64,000 nt of DNA from assembly GCA_024742285.1 (NCBI GenBank), contig JANSYR010000001.1, positions 770,977 through 834,976 on the forward strand. The letters are read 5' to 3'. The stretch's first letter is position 1; each line of letters begins with the position of its first letter. Shown piece after piece: positions 26,284 through 35,112 of this stretch. Under the pieces are notes generated by a model that saw nothing but the letters and a program-made list of their open reading frames with translations, searched no databases and was not told where the DNA came from. The stretch comes from a bacterium (GTDB taxonomy: Bacteria > Myxococcota_A > UBA9160 > UBA4427). The position numbers were made by a program, and so were the translations under genes.

Positions 26284-26356
26284 CGTGTCGCGCCCAATCG
26301 CCGGCCCTGCCTCATCGTGTCGCGCCCAATCGCCTGCGCTGCCTCATCGTGTCGCG
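26280..26356. repeat. 32-bp tandem repeat between aat and the LOG-family gene
   Basis: The unit starting TCATCGTGTCGCGCCCAATC occurs at 26280-26311 and 26312-26343 (two differences). Its first 13 bases recur at 26344-26356, where they encode the last codons and stop of the LOG gene. It looks like a slipped-strand duplication of the gene's 3' end. Confidence 0.85.
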
Positions 26357-26943
26357 AACTCCACCGCGTTGTCCGGCCACGGCTCCGTCGACTCGATCGC
26401 CGGCAGGATCTGCTCGACGCGATCGACGGACTGCCAGATGTCGAGGTGCTGATCGTTCATGAATCGTTCGGCGACGCTGCTCTCGAGCAGTTGGAAGAGC
26501 GGGTCGTAGAAGCCGTTCTGGTTCAGGATCACGATCGGGTGGGAGAAGATCCCGAGTCGCTTCGACGTGATCGCGTCGAAGAGCTCCTCGAAGGTGCCGC
26601 TGCCGCCCGGGAGCGTGACGATCGCGTCGGCGGTCTCCAGCATCAGGCGCTTGCGCGTCTGCATGTCCTCGACCAGCTCGAGCTCGTGGATCCCGTGATG
26701 GGCCCACTCCAGCTCGCGCATGAAGCGCGGGATGATCCCGACGACGCGGCCGCCCTCCTCGAGGGCCGCATCGGCCATCGCCCCCATCGAGCCGACGGCA
26801 CCCCCGCCATACACCAGCGTGTGACCCGCCCGCGCGATCTCACGGCCGAGGGTCGCCGCGGCGTCGTGGAAATGCGGCGCGCAGGCGGTGCTCGAAGCAC
26901 AGAAGACGAGAATGCGGCGCGCCCGGGCGCTCTCTGCGGTCAT
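26344..26943 (-). CDS. LOG-family protein (TIGR00730 Rossmann fold)
   Basis: 199 residues. FCASSTACAPHFHDAAATLG, LVYGGGAVGSMGAMADAA and MQTRKRLMLETADAIVTLPGGSGTFEE are the family signature. LOG-like enzymes release cytokinin-type nucleobases from nucleoside monophosphates (phosphoribohydrolases); the bacterial role is often unknown. PGGSGTFEE replaces the common PGGxGTxxE, which is compatible with activity. The start is ATG at 26943; an upstream in-frame ATG at 26973 is possible. Confidence 0.88.
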   Translation of the reverse strand: MTAESARARRILVFCASSTACAPHFHDAAATLGREIARAGHTLVYGGGAVGSMGAMADAALEEGGRVVGIIPRFMRELEWAHHGIHELELVEDMQTRKRLMLETADAIVTLPGGSGTFEELFDAITSKRLGIFSHPIVILNQNGFYDPLFQLLESSVAERFMNDQHLDIWQSVDRVEQILPAIESTEPWPDNAVEFATR

Positions 26944-27054
26944 CGCGGCCTCACGCCCCCGCTGGGCGCCCAAGTTGACGGGGTTCCGGATCGCCCGTAG
27001 GTTTGCGGCTTCAGGTCTGAATTCAAGGGGTTGATTTCAGGCACTTGCAGACCC

Positions 27055-27098
27055 TTTCCTAGGCCGGACCCCGCGCCTTTTCCTGGGCCGGACCCCGC
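27055..27098. repeat. Direct repeat, 20 bp, two copies
   Basis: TTTCCTAGGCCGGACCCCGC at 27055-27074 and TTTCCTGGGCCGGACCCCGC at 27079-27098 differ at one base. A short part of it is also present at 19441-19451, so it may belong to a dispersed intergenic repeat. Confidence 0.75.
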
Positions 27099-27318
27099 CG
27101 TTTCAGGCGGATGCCTGTAGCACGATTCGGGATGCCCCCGTGGCTGCCGAGTCGTTCGCCGGAAAGCACTCGTGAAACGCGGGTGGTTGTTGCTAAGTGC
27201 CCCTTCTTGATCGAGAAGTGTCGACGTCTCGTCCGTCCGCGTTCGCGCGTGCGGTCGCGTGACGAAGCGAGCGGAGCTTCGAATCCGCCCGCCGAGGAAC
27301 GCGACGTACGTGCGGGCT

Positions 27319-27344
27319 TCGTTTCCCTCCGACCCGGGAAGCGA
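27319..27344 (+). promoter_or_regulatory. Leader hairpin 41 bp upstream of the PLP-enzyme gene
   Basis: TCGTTTCCC pairs with GGGAAGCGA (nine pairs including one G-T), loop of eight bases. Its position in the 5' leader of a sulfur amino acid gene suggests a possible regulatory structure. No known riboswitch class fits. Confidence 0.3.
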
Positions 27345-27385
27345 GGGCGCCGTGCCCCGACGACCTCGATCGAAAGCGAGAACAC

Positions 27386-28591
27386 ATGTCCGATCGAAAC
27401 GATTTTCCGGAAGAGCCCAGCGATCGCGGGAACGCGACGAGCTCCGTCCACGCCGGCGAGCTGCGACAGCAGGAAGCCAACGCGATCACGACGCCGATCT
27501 ACCAGACGTCGACCTTCTGGTTCCGCAACTCGAAGGAGGTGACGGACTACCAGGAGGGCAAGAGCGACCGCGAGGAATACGGTCGCTACGGCAACCCGAC
27601 CTGGGCCGCCGTCGAGCGAAAGATCAGCGCTCTCGAAGGCGGCGAAGAGACGGTCCTCTTCGCGTCGGGCATGTGCGCCGCCACGACGACCTTCATGGCG
27701 CTGCTCGACGAGGGCGACCACCTGATCGTGACGAGCGACTGCTACCGCCGGACGCGTCAGTTCATCGAGCAGTTCCTCTCGCGCATGGGCGTCGAGACGA
27801 CCGTGATCGAACCGTCGAATCTGGAAGCCTTCCGCGAGGCGATCCGGCCGAACACGAAGCTCTTCTTCACCGAGTCGCCGACCAACCCGTACCTGCGCGT
27901 GGTCGACGTCCCCGCGTTCGCCTCCGTCGCGCACGCCAAAGGCGTGAAGATCATCATCGACTCGACCTTCGCGACGCCGGTGAATCACAAGGCGCTCTCC
28001 GACGGCGCGGACCTCGTGCTGCACAGCGCGACCAAGTACCTGGGCGGCCACAACGATCTGCTCGCCGGCACGCTGACCGGACCGAACGAGCTCGTCGATC
28101 CGGTCCGCAAGGCGCTCGGCGTCCTCGGCGGGATCATCGACAGCCACGCGGCCTGGCTCCTGCTGCGCGGGATCAAGACCCTCGACATCCGCATGGAGCG
28201 CCACAACGCCAACGGCCTCGCCCTCGCGCAGTACCTCGAGAAGCACCCGAAGGTCAGCAAGGTCTTCTACCCGGGCCTCCCGTCCCATCCCGACCACGAA
28301 GTCGCCGAGCGCATCATGAACGGCGCCGGCGGCGTCGTCACGTTCGAGATCGATACGGACCTCGAGGGCGCGATGCGCTTCATCGACGCGACGACGATTC
28401 CCTACCAGGCGCCGAGCCTGGGCGGGGTGGAGAGCCTGATCGAGCTCCCCGTCACGATGTCCTTCTGGGACAAGCCGAAGGAAGAGCGCCTGCGCCTCGG
28501 GATCACCGACACGCTCGTTCGATACGCCTGCGGCATCGAGAACGCCGACGACATCATCGCGGACATCGAGCAGGCCCTCGGCAAGGTGTGA
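27386..28591 (+). CDS. Cystathionine gamma-synthase family PLP enzyme
   Basis: 401 residues of the Cys/Met-metabolism PLP family (MetB, MetZ, MGL and relatives), cytoplasmic. It has YGRYGNPTWAAVERKIS, ASGMCAATTTFMALL, DSTFATPVNHKAL and the PLP lysine in HSATKYLGGHND. VESLIELPVTMS occupies the C-terminal substrate region. It could be cystathionine gamma-synthase, O-acyl-homoserine sulfhydrylase or a lyase; the sequence alone does not settle which. Start ATG at 27386, in a leader containing a hairpin. Confidence 0.9.
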   Translation: MSDRNDFPEEPSDRGNATSSVHAGELRQQEANAITTPIYQTSTFWFRNSKEVTDYQEGKSDREEYGRYGNPTWAAVERKISALEGGEETVLFASGMCAATTTFMALLDEGDHLIVTSDCYRRTRQFIEQFLSRMGVETTVIEPSNLEAFREAIRPNTKLFFTESPTNPYLRVVDVPAFASVAHAKGVKIIIDSTFATPVNHKALSDGADLVLHSATKYLGGHNDLLAGTLTGPNELVDPVRKALGVLGGIIDSHAAWLLLRGIKTLDIRMERHNANGLALAQYLEKHPKVSKVFYPGLPSHPDHEVAERIMNGAGGVVTFEIDTDLEGAMRFIDATTIPYQAPSLGGVESLIELPVTMSFWDKPKEERLRLGITDTLVRYACGIENADDIIADIEQALGKV

Positions 28592-28658
28592 CGTGCGCCG
28601 CTGAATCGTCTTCATTCCTCGACGATTCGACGCCTTCCTGCGCTTTTCTTACATGGGA

Positions 28659-28673
28659 AACAGGACGCCTGTT
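28659..28673. promoter_or_regulatory. Inverted repeat upstream of the PEP-CTERM gene
   Basis: AACAGG-ACG-CCTGTT, six-base arms with a three-base spacer, about 130 bp before the PEP-CTERM start codon in a 210-bp gap with lower GC. It may be an operator; a purely chance palindrome of this size is possible. Confidence 0.3.
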
Positions 28674-28801
28674 AGGGTGGTCCGACCTGGGAAGAGTCGC
28701 GAGGCGTGCGCCTTCGCGACGCTGAGCGCTATGTCGTCGCATTTCGAGCAGAGATCGACCCCGGCGTAGCGCTCTGAAGCACATCAGAGGGAATCGGTTT
28801 C

Positions 28802-29578
28802 ATGAAGCTCTTCAAGCTCGCGCTCCGCAAGTCCGCTCGTCGCTCGACCACGCCGTTTCTCATGGCGATCGTCGGCCTCCTCGCCTTCGGCACACAGGCT
28901 TCGGCCGCGCCGATCTTCGACTACTTCGGCCCCCTCGACGAAGCGACCTTCGGCGGGACGGGGATCCCGAACGACGAGGTCGCCGTCGCTTCGCAGTTCG
29001 TCGACGGGGACAACCTGATCACCGTCGCCCTGAGCGCGACCCAGCGCTTCTCGAACCCGGCGCTCACGAACGACGGGGCCGGCACCTACCTCGCCACGCC
29101 GGGCAGCAACTTCGGCGGCGCGGGCGAGAGCACGAACGAGGGCGCACTCTGGAACTGGAACTACTTCATCCGCGTCGAGAACATGTCGGGCGGCTCTCCG
29201 CAGCTGACCGACTACCAGATCGATCTCTACTACGACTTCGATCCGGCCTTCGACAACGCGCTGCCCTCGCTGGGGCGGATCGACGTGACCGCGTCGCTGC
29301 TCGCGACGGCGCCGCCCGGAACGACCCTGGTCGAAGACTCCCAGAACCTCCTCTTCGGCTTCCTCGCGGTCGACGCGCCGCCCTTCGTCGACGCGCCCGG
29401 CGGCAGCTTCGACCAGAACGCCCTCGGTGAGTACAACTTCGCGATCCAGGTGAGCAGCCTGGGCTTCGGCGTGGAGACGGTCGCGATGGACGTGCAGGTC
29501 GTCCCGGAGCCGGGCACGGCGCTGCTCGTCGGCCTCGGCCTCGGCCTGCTGGCGTCGCGCCGCCGCGCGGGAGCCTGA
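28802..29578 (+). CDS. PEP-CTERM sorting-domain protein
   Basis: 258-residue secreted protein. A signal peptide (hydrophobic around residues 18-34, ending ASA-AP) is followed by a strand-rich body with many Gly, Asn and Asp residues. It closes with a PEP-CTERM tail: VPEPGTALL, a hydrophobic stretch, then SRRRAGA. Such tails are cut and anchored by an exosortase, commonly in exopolysaccharide-producing bacteria. No exosortase is in the window, so it must be encoded elsewhere. Body function unknown. Start ATG at 28802. Confidence 0.92.
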   Translation: MKLFKLALRKSARRSTTPFLMAIVGLLAFGTQASAAPIFDYFGPLDEATFGGTGIPNDEVAVASQFVDGDNLITVALSATQRFSNPALTNDGAGTYLATPGSNFGGAGESTNEGALWNWNYFIRVENMSGGSPQLTDYQIDLYYDFDPAFDNALPSLGRIDVTASLLATAPPGTTLVEDSQNLLFGFLAVDAPPFVDAPGGSFDQNALGEYNFAIQVSSLGFGVETVAMDVQVVPEPGTALLVGLGLGLLASRRRAGA

Positions 29579-29589
29579 TCGACGCCCGG

Positions 29590-29749
29590 AAACGCGCGCG
29601 ACCCCGAGGCGGGACGGACGCTCTTCACGTTCCAGGCGAACGAGGGCGCGCGAAGGTTCTACGAACGCGAGGGCCTCGAGGCCATCGAGTTCGGCGTGGC
29701 TCCTCCGCCCGAGAACGAGCCCGACGTACGCTACGCGTGGCGGCCTTGA
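29590..29749 (+). pseudogene. GNAT acetyltransferase C-terminal remnant
   Basis: In frame with the stop at 29747-29749 the sequence reads LFTFQANEGARRFYEREGLE, followed by FGVAPPPENEPDVRYAWRP. This is the last third of a GNAT acetyltransferase (N-x-x-A-R-x-F-Y-E-R-x-G motif). The acetyl-CoA loop and everything before it are missing and no start codon precedes it, so it is a truncated relic between the PEP-CTERM gene and the kinase. Confidence 0.75.
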
Positions 29750-29768
29750 TCGGCCCGACCGGCTCCGC

Positions 29769-31556
29769 TCAGGCCTCGAGCAGCGGAAGGTCGATCTCGA
29801 CGCGCACGCCCTTCCCGTCGCTCGACTCGATCTCGATCTCCCCGCCGAGGTCCTTCACGAGTCCGTGGACGACGGAGAGGCCGAGTCCGGTTCCGCCGCG
29901 ATCGAGCCGCGTCGTGAAGAAGGGATCGAAGGCGTGCTCGAGGACGGCGTGGTCCATGCCCGGTCCGTCGTCCGCCACCGAGATGATCGCGGAGCGACCG
30001 CGCCGCTCCGTCTCGATCCGGATCTCGATCGGTTCGTCCGACGAGAGCGCGGCGTTCTCGACGAGATTGGTCAGGATCTGATCGACCGCGACCGGGTTCA
30101 TCGCGACGAGCAGCTTCTCTTCGCAGAGCGCCGTCTGGATCGACGCGTCCCGCCGGCTGACCTGGGGCCGCATCAGCCGGACCGACCGACGGACCGCTTC
30201 GTTCACGTCACCCTGCCACCGCGACATGGGTTCGTTGCGCGAGAACTGCAGGATGCTCTTCACGATGTCGCCGCAGCGCGCGGCCTCCTCGACGATCCGG
30301 TCGAGCGCTTCGGCCAGATAGCGCTCGCTCGCGGTTCCGTCGTCGATCTCGGCGAGACTCGTCTCGGCGATCATTCTGATCCCGCCGATCGGGTTGTTGA
30401 TCTGGTGGGCGATGCCCGCCGCGAGGGTCCCCACCGAAGCGAGCTGTTCCTGCTGTCCGATGCGCTCGCGCGAGGCCTCCAGCTCGAGGCCCTGCTGCTC
30501 CAGACGCTCACGCATGTCGCGCAGCGACCGCTCGTGAACGCGCTTGCGATCACGGATGTCGACCGCGTGGACGAGCCAGTGCCGGCGCCCGTCGACCGAC
30601 AAGGTCTCGATCGAGGCCAGGAGATCGATCGCCTGCCCCTCGCGATCGAGGAGTCGGGACTCGATCGCTTCCGCGCCTCCCGTCTCGATCACGTGTTCGC
30701 CGAGCCGGCGCATGTCATCCTCGTTGAACCACGCACCGAGCTCCGAGAGCGAGCGCCCGACGGCTTCGTCGCGATCCCAACCCATGAGGCTCGTGAAGCG
30801 TTCGTTCACCTCGACGACCTTGCCGTTCTGCAGGTCGACCAGGAAGAGCATCGCCGGCGTTCGCGCGAAGACGGTCGCGAGCAACGCCTCGCGCTCCGCG
30901 AGCGACGTCTCCGTACGAGAGCGGCTCTCCGCTTCCTCGCGGGCCTTCGCCAGCGCAAGCTCGGCGCCGATCTCCGCGCGCGAGCGCTGACGGTCGATGA
31001 AGCCGCCGACTCCACCGATCAGGACGACGATGATCACGCAGTTCCAGACGAGCGTCCGCTCGGCAACATCGAGGGACCCGGTCAACGCGAGGGCGGTGAG
31101 CGTGACCCCGGCGAGCGGCGTCCAGATCATCCCACCCCGATATCCGAGCGCGAGGATCGCGCTGAACGGGATCGACACGAGTCCGATCGGAACCCGGATG
31201 GCCTCGGGCGAGAAGAGGGGACTCGCGATCATCCCGATCGCGGTGAAGCCGAGAATCGCATGCGCCACGGGCTCGGGTCGGCACCGTCCCAGGCGAAGCC
31301 CGAAGAGACACCCGAGGATCAGGAAACCGTACGTCGCGGTGAAGAGCGCGCGGGGCAGATCGCCGGCCGTCGCGTGAACGATCCCCGACGACAGCCCCGC
31401 CGAACAGGAGAGGAACGCCAGAATGATCGTGACCGACCGCCGCCGTCGAAGCTCCGCAGCCGCGAAACGAGGCGCTTCCCCCCGTTCATCCGCGACGTCG
31501 ATTGCAGACCCACTCGATTTCGACTCACCCCAGGATTCGAGATGCGGATCTCGCAT
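29769..31556 (-). CDS. Membrane PAS sensor histidine kinase
   Basis: 595 residues. About six N-terminal membrane helices (45-190), a coiled-coil linker rich in Glu/Arg, a PAS domain (about 220-340, MLFLVDLQNGKVVEVNERFTSLMGWDRDE), then a dimerisation domain with H-box GIAHQINNPIGGIRM and an HATPase domain (NLVENA, DDGPGMDHAVLEHAFDPFFTTR, GTGLGLSVV). The H-box is of the NtrB/HWE-like 'AGxAHxINNP' type often paired with sigma-54 regulators, and one is encoded 0.9 kb upstream on the same strand. I chose ATG at 31556; an upstream ATG at 31640 would add 28 residues of basic sequence. Confidence 0.9.
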   Translation of the reverse strand: MRDPHLESWGESKSSGSAIDVADERGEAPRFAAAELRRRRSVTIILAFLSCSAGLSSGIVHATAGDLPRALFTATYGFLILGCLFGLRLGRCRPEPVAHAILGFTAIGMIASPLFSPEAIRVPIGLVSIPFSAILALGYRGGMIWTPLAGVTLTALALTGSLDVAERTLVWNCVIIVVLIGGVGGFIDRQRSRAEIGAELALAKAREEAESRSRTETSLAEREALLATVFARTPAMLFLVDLQNGKVVEVNERFTSLMGWDRDEAVGRSLSELGAWFNEDDMRRLGEHVIETGGAEAIESRLLDREGQAIDLLASIETLSVDGRRHWLVHAVDIRDRKRVHERSLRDMRERLEQQGLELEASRERIGQQEQLASVGTLAAGIAHQINNPIGGIRMIAETSLAEIDDGTASERYLAEALDRIVEEAARCGDIVKSILQFSRNEPMSRWQGDVNEAVRRSVRLMRPQVSRRDASIQTALCEEKLLVAMNPVAVDQILTNLVENAALSSDEPIEIRIETERRGRSAIISVADDGPGMDHAVLEHAFDPFFTTRLDRGGTGLGLSVVHGLVKDLGGEIEIESSDGKGVRVEIDLPLLEA

Positions 31557-31681
31557 GGCGGAAGCGTACCGCCTTCGCCCCTGTTCGCTCGACTCCCCCG
31601 ACGAGCGAAACCGGCCATGTTCCGGCGTCCGGCGGACCACCCGCGCCCACCCCGAATCGGGCGCGTGGGGCGAAAAAGAGT

Positions 31682-31709
31682 CGTCAGCGGTCAGCGGCTC
31701 GCGCTGACG
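31682..31709. terminator. Hairpin after ogt
   Basis: CGTCAGCG and CGCTGACG form an 8-bp stem with a 12-base loop, 19 bp beyond the ogt stop codon and before the kinase start. No T-run follows. It probably marks the end of the ogt transcript. Confidence 0.35.
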
Positions 31710-31727
31710 GCGCGCTCTGCGCGTGTA

Positions 31728-32264
31728 TCAGAAAAGCCGCGCCTGCTCTTCCACCTGCGTCGGCAATGCCTGCTCCATCGCGAGCAGCCGGGCCTTCAGG
31801 TCCAGCCCGCCCGCATAACCCTGGAGCGCCCCGCCGCGCGCGATCACGCGGTGGCACGGGATCACGAGCGGGATCGGGTTCGCGCCATTGGCGGCGCCGA
31901 CCGCGCGGACCGACTTGGGGTTGCCGATGTCTTCGGCGATGTCGGAGTAGCTGAGCGTCTCGCCGTAGCCGATCTTCGCCACGTGCTTGTAGACGGAGCG
32001 CTGGAACTTCGTCGCGCGGAGGTCGAGGTCGATCTCGAAGGTCCGGCGCGTGCCCTCCGCGTACTCCATCAGCTGGTCGATGATCGGATCGTTCGGCGTC
32101 CGCCGGTCGACGACCTTCGCGTCGGGGGCGTGGGTCTTGAGCCAACCCCCGAAGCCCCTTCCGCTCTCGTTCGGCAGCTCGACGTAGGCGAGACCCTTGT
32201 CCGAGCTGGCGATCCGAAGCGGACCGAGGGGAGTGGAGAACCGGGCGGTGTAGAGGGTTTCCAT
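31728..32264 (-). CDS. ogt: Methylated-DNA--protein-cysteine methyltransferase
   Basis: 178-residue suicide repair protein that removes alkyl groups from O6-guanine and O4-thymine. The methyl-acceptor Cys is in IPLVIPCHRVIARGG; the DNA-binding HTH part includes LSYSDIAEDIGNPKSVRAVGAANGANP. The N-terminal ribonuclease-H-like fold is present, so this is the ordinary Ogt length without an Ada regulatory domain. Start ATG at 32264; a single gene between the kinase and the response regulator. Confidence 0.96.
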   Translation of the reverse strand: METLYTARFSTPLGPLRIASSDKGLAYVELPNESGRGFGGWLKTHAPDAKVVDRRTPNDPIIDQLMEYAEGTRRTFEIDLDLRATKFQRSVYKHVAKIGYGETLSYSDIAEDIGNPKSVRAVGAANGANPIPLVIPCHRVIARGGALQGYAGGLDLKARLLAMEQALPTQVEEQARLF

Positions 32265-32349
32265 GTCGACGAGTCTACCGGAGACGACACCACTTCGTGA
32301 CGAAAAACCCGGCGAATTGTCGCCGTTTTCGGACGCGGCCTCACCGCGG

Positions 32350-32402
32350 TCGCCGAGCGCCCGCAGGCGAAGGCAAACTCGCCGAGCGCCCGCAGGCGAA
32401 GG
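32350..32402. repeat. 24-bp direct repeat downstream of the response regulator
   Basis: The unit TCGCCGAGCGCCCGCAGGCG plus AAGG occurs perfectly at 32350-32373 and 32379-32402, just after the stop codon of the sigma-54 regulator gene. Each unit contains a small hairpin (CGCC...GGCG). Confidence 0.85.
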
Positions 32403-32409
32403 AGAAGGA

Positions 32410-33930
32410 CTAGTCCGCCGCGAGCTCTTCGTCGGTGATCTCGAGGCGCTTCACCATCTTCTGGAGCGATTGCCGGGGGATGCCCAGGCGCTCCGCCGCG
32501 CCGCTCTTGCTCCCGACCTCGCGAATCGCGCGGATCAGCATGTTCCGCTTCAGGCGATCCACCGAGCGGTTGAGGTCCCAATCCTCGATCTCCACCGCCA
32601 TCCCGCTCGCGAGCGCGAGCGCGTCGTCTCCCCCGATCGCCGAACCGCCCACGCCGCCACCACGCACGTGCTCCGAGAGATCGTCGAGCCCGATCGTCTC
32701 GTCGGGCCCCGCGAGCGCCGCCGTCCGTTCGATCTCGTTCGCGAGCTCCCGGATGTTGCCCGGCCACGCGTAGCCGACGAGCCGGTCCATCGCGGCGTTC
32801 GAGAAGCCCACGAACGCCCGGCCCATCCGCTTCGAGGCCTCGTCGAGGAAGTGGTGGGCGAGCGCGGGGATGTCCGAGCTCCGATCACGCAGCGGCGGGA
32901 GCGTGATCTCGACGACGCGCAGCCGGTAGTAGAGATCCTCCCGGAAGCGGCCCTCCTCGACCATCTTCTTCAGGTCCCGGTTCGTCGCCGCCACGACCCG
33001 CACGTCGACGGTCCGGGTATCCGAGGACCCCAGCGGCCGGATCTCGCCGTCCTGGAGCACGCGCAGCAGCCGGACCTGCATGCCCGGCTCGGTCTCCCCG
33101 ATCTCGTCGAGGAAGATCGTGCCGCCGTCGGCGACCTCGAAGAGCCCCTTCTTGTCGGCGTGGGCGCCGGTGAACGAGCCGCGCTTGTGACCGAAGAGCT
33201 CGCTCTCGAGGAGCGTGTCCGGAAGCGCGCCACAATTCTGGGCGACGAATTTGCGATCCTTGCGCGGTCCTGCGTAGTGGATCGCCCGGGCCAGCAGATC
33301 CTTGCCGGTCCCGGTCTCCCCGGTCAGGAGGACCGTCGCGTCGGTCTGCGAGACCTTCTGGGTCACGTCGAAGATCTTCCGCATCGCCGGGGCGTCGCCG
33401 ATGATCCCGTCGAAGGAATACCGCGCCTCGACCTCGCCGCGGAGATAGACGTTCTCCGCCCGCAGCCGCTCGTTCGCCTCGGCAAGGGCATCCGCGAGCT
33501 GGGCGTTCTCGTTCGAGAGCTCGTAGACCTCGAGGCCCCGCTTCACCGCAATCCGGAGATCGTCCGGCTCCCAGGGCTTCGGGATGTAGCGCCAGATGCG
33601 CCCTTCGTTGATCGCGGCGATCAGGGAAGGCATGTCCGCGTAGCCGGTCAGCATCATCCGGACGGCGCGCGGGTTCCGCTCGATGACCTTCTCGAGGAAC
33701 TCGACACCGCTCATGCCGGGCATCACCTGGTCGGAGATGACCAGCGCGATGTCCTCGCCGCGGTCGAGGATCTCGAGGCCGGCCTCGGCGCTCGTGGCGG
33801 TGAAGACCCGGTACTCGAGGCCGAGGGTGAGCTCCAGGCTCTCGAGGATCGCCTCCTCGTCATCGACGATCAGGATCCCGAAGGCCTTCTCCTCGTCTGC
33901 GTTCGGTCGTGCGCCCTCGATCCCGGCCAT
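32410..33930 (-). CDS. NtrC-family sigma-54 response regulator
   Basis: 506 residues: receiver domain (1-125; acidic pocket VDDEE, phospho-acceptor Asp near 67 in [13 protein letters not shown]), AAA+ domain (Walker [15 protein letters not shown] loop for sigma-54 contact, Walker [12 protein letters not shown]), and a Fis-type HTH at the end ([22 protein letters not shown]). GSFTGA is a tolerated variant of GAFTGA. It should activate sigma-54 promoters on phosphorylation, perhaps by the PAS kinase encoded at 29769-31556. Start ATG at 33930. Confidence 0.95.
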   Translation of the reverse strand: MAGIEGARPNADEEKAFGILIVDDEEAILESLELTLGLEYRVFTATSAEAGLEILDRGEDIALVISDQVMPGMSGVEFLEKVIERNPRAVRMMLTGYADMPSLIAAINEGRIWRYIPKPWEPDDLRIAVKRGLEVYELSNENAQLADALAEANERLRAENVYLRGEVEARYSFDGIIGDAPAMRKIFDVTQKVSQTDATVLLTGETGTGKDLLARAIHYAGPRKDRKFVAQNCGALPDTLLESELFGHKRGSFTGAHADKKGLFEVADGGTIFLDEIGETEPGMQVRLLRVLQDGEIRPLGSSDTRTVDVRVVAATNRDLKKMVEEGRFREDLYYRLRVVEITLPPLRDRSSDIPALAHHFLDEASKRMGRAFVGFSNAAMDRLVGYAWPGNIRELANEIERTAALAGPDETIGLDDLSEHVRGGGVGGSAIGGDDALALASGMAVEIEDWDLNRSVDRLKRNMLIRAIREVGSKSGAAERLGIPRQSLQKMVKRLEITDEELAAD

Positions 33931-33999
33931 GCGGGGACGTTACCGCAACCGGCTACGCCCGGATCCGAGCCCCGATGCGCGCCGGGATCCTCGGCCGGG

Positions 34000-34974
34000 C
34001 TAACGGGCTGCGACGAGAGCCTCGACGCGATCGATGAAGACGGCTTCGAGCTTCGTTGCGTCGAGGGCGTTGATCTCCTGGACGCCGGTCGGACTCGTGA
34101 CGTTGATCTCGGTCAGCTTGTCGCCGATCACGTCGATCCCGACGAAGAAGAGGCCCTGATGCTTCAGGAAGGGGCCGACCCTCGCGACGATCGCGCGGTC
34201 CGCGTCGGAGAGCGGGGCCTTCGCCGCCGATCCGCCGACGTGGAAATTCGCCCGGCTCTCGGCGGCGGTCGGGACGCGCAGGACCGCTCCGATCGGCTCG
34301 CCCTCGAGGAGCAGGATCCGCTTGTCGCCCTGCCGGATCTCGGGGACGTACTCCTGGGCCATGATCGCGCGGCTGCCGAACTCGGTGCTCTGCTCGAGGA
34401 TCGAGTTCAGGTTCCGGTCGTCCTCGGTCAGGTGGAAGATCCCTTCGCCGCCCTTGCCGTCGAGGGGCTTGACGATCATCTGCCCGCCGAGCTCCTTCAT
34501 GAACGCCTTCAGCTCGCCGATCCGGCGCGTGACCCGGGTCGCGGGCATGAGATCGGCGAACTGGGTCGCGAGGAGCTTCTCGTTGTAGGCGATGACCGAG
34601 GCGGGGCGATTCAGGACGAGGGTGCGCTGGCACACATCGAGGATCTGGGTCGCGACGATGAAGTCCCGGTCGACGGGCGGGTCCTTGCGCTGGAAGGCGA
34701 CGTCGACCTCCTCGTCGAAATCGACCACCCGGGCCTCGCCGCGGGTGACCGGGGCGTCCCTCGAGAGGTCGAGTGTGATGGGCGTACAGCGTGCGCGGAC
34801 GCGGCCCCGGTCGATCTCGAGATCCGCCGGATCCACGTAGAGGACGGTGTGCCCCCGCTCCTGGGCCTCCCGCATCATCACGATCGTGGTCGATCCCGCC
34901 ATGGGCTCGGCCTCGACGGGGTCCATGACGAAGGCGAGGACCAGGGTCGGTGACGCGGGGGAAGCGGGGGGCAT
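34000..34974 (-). CDS. gshB: Glutathione synthetase
   Basis: ATP-grasp enzyme that joins gamma-glutamylcysteine and glycine. The 324 residues match the bacterial GshB length (about 315). Visible features: FVMDPVEAEPMAGSTT at the N-terminus, DFDEEVDVAFQRKDPPVDRDFI, MIVKPLDGKGGEGIF (glycine-rich ATP loop) and GIDVIGDKLTEINVTSPTGVQEI (Mg-binding residues). The ATG at 34974 starts the family sequence; an ATG at 35070 would add an arginine-rich extension. No gshA is in the window. Confidence 0.95.
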   Translation of the reverse strand: MPPASPASPTLVLAFVMDPVEAEPMAGSTTIVMMREAQERGHTVLYVDPADLEIDRGRVRARCTPITLDLSRDAPVTRGEARVVDFDEEVDVAFQRKDPPVDRDFIVATQILDVCQRTLVLNRPASVIAYNEKLLATQFADLMPATRVTRRIGELKAFMKELGGQMIVKPLDGKGGEGIFHLTEDDRNLNSILEQSTEFGSRAIMAQEYVPEIRQGDKRILLLEGEPIGAVLRVPTAAESRANFHVGGSAAKAPLSDADRAIVARVGPFLKHQGLFFVGIDVIGDKLTEINVTSPTGVQEINALDATKLEAVFIDRVEALVAAR

Positions 34975-35112
34975 TCTGAACTCCAGTCGGGCGGCGGGCG
35001 TCCGATCCAGGCCTTCAGAGGCCTCCGGACGGGGCCGGTCGCGGTCGCCGGCGCCGAATCGGTAGCGCACGGGCCGAGGCGTCGGCTAGTTTCTGCAAAC
35101 ACTGGAGTTCAC

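Larger units (their letters stand above)
26944..27385. other. Intergenic region before the PLP-enzyme gene
   Basis: About 440 bp without a gene. It contains a 20-bp direct repeat (27055 and 27079), a hairpin with stem GGTCTG/CAGACC (27014-27053) and a stem-loop at 27319-27344 close to the next gene. I looked for SAM and SAH riboswitches and for a tRNA and found no convincing match. Confidence 0.55.

Noticed and set aside
27014..27053. Hairpin with GGTCTG/CAGACC that looked like a tRNA or attachment site
   Set aside because: No anticodon arm, T-arm or CCA end could be fitted.
27290..27385. Possible SAH riboswitch before the PLP enzyme
   Set aside because: Only a short CCGAGGAxCGC-like string agrees; the conserved core and pairing do not follow.
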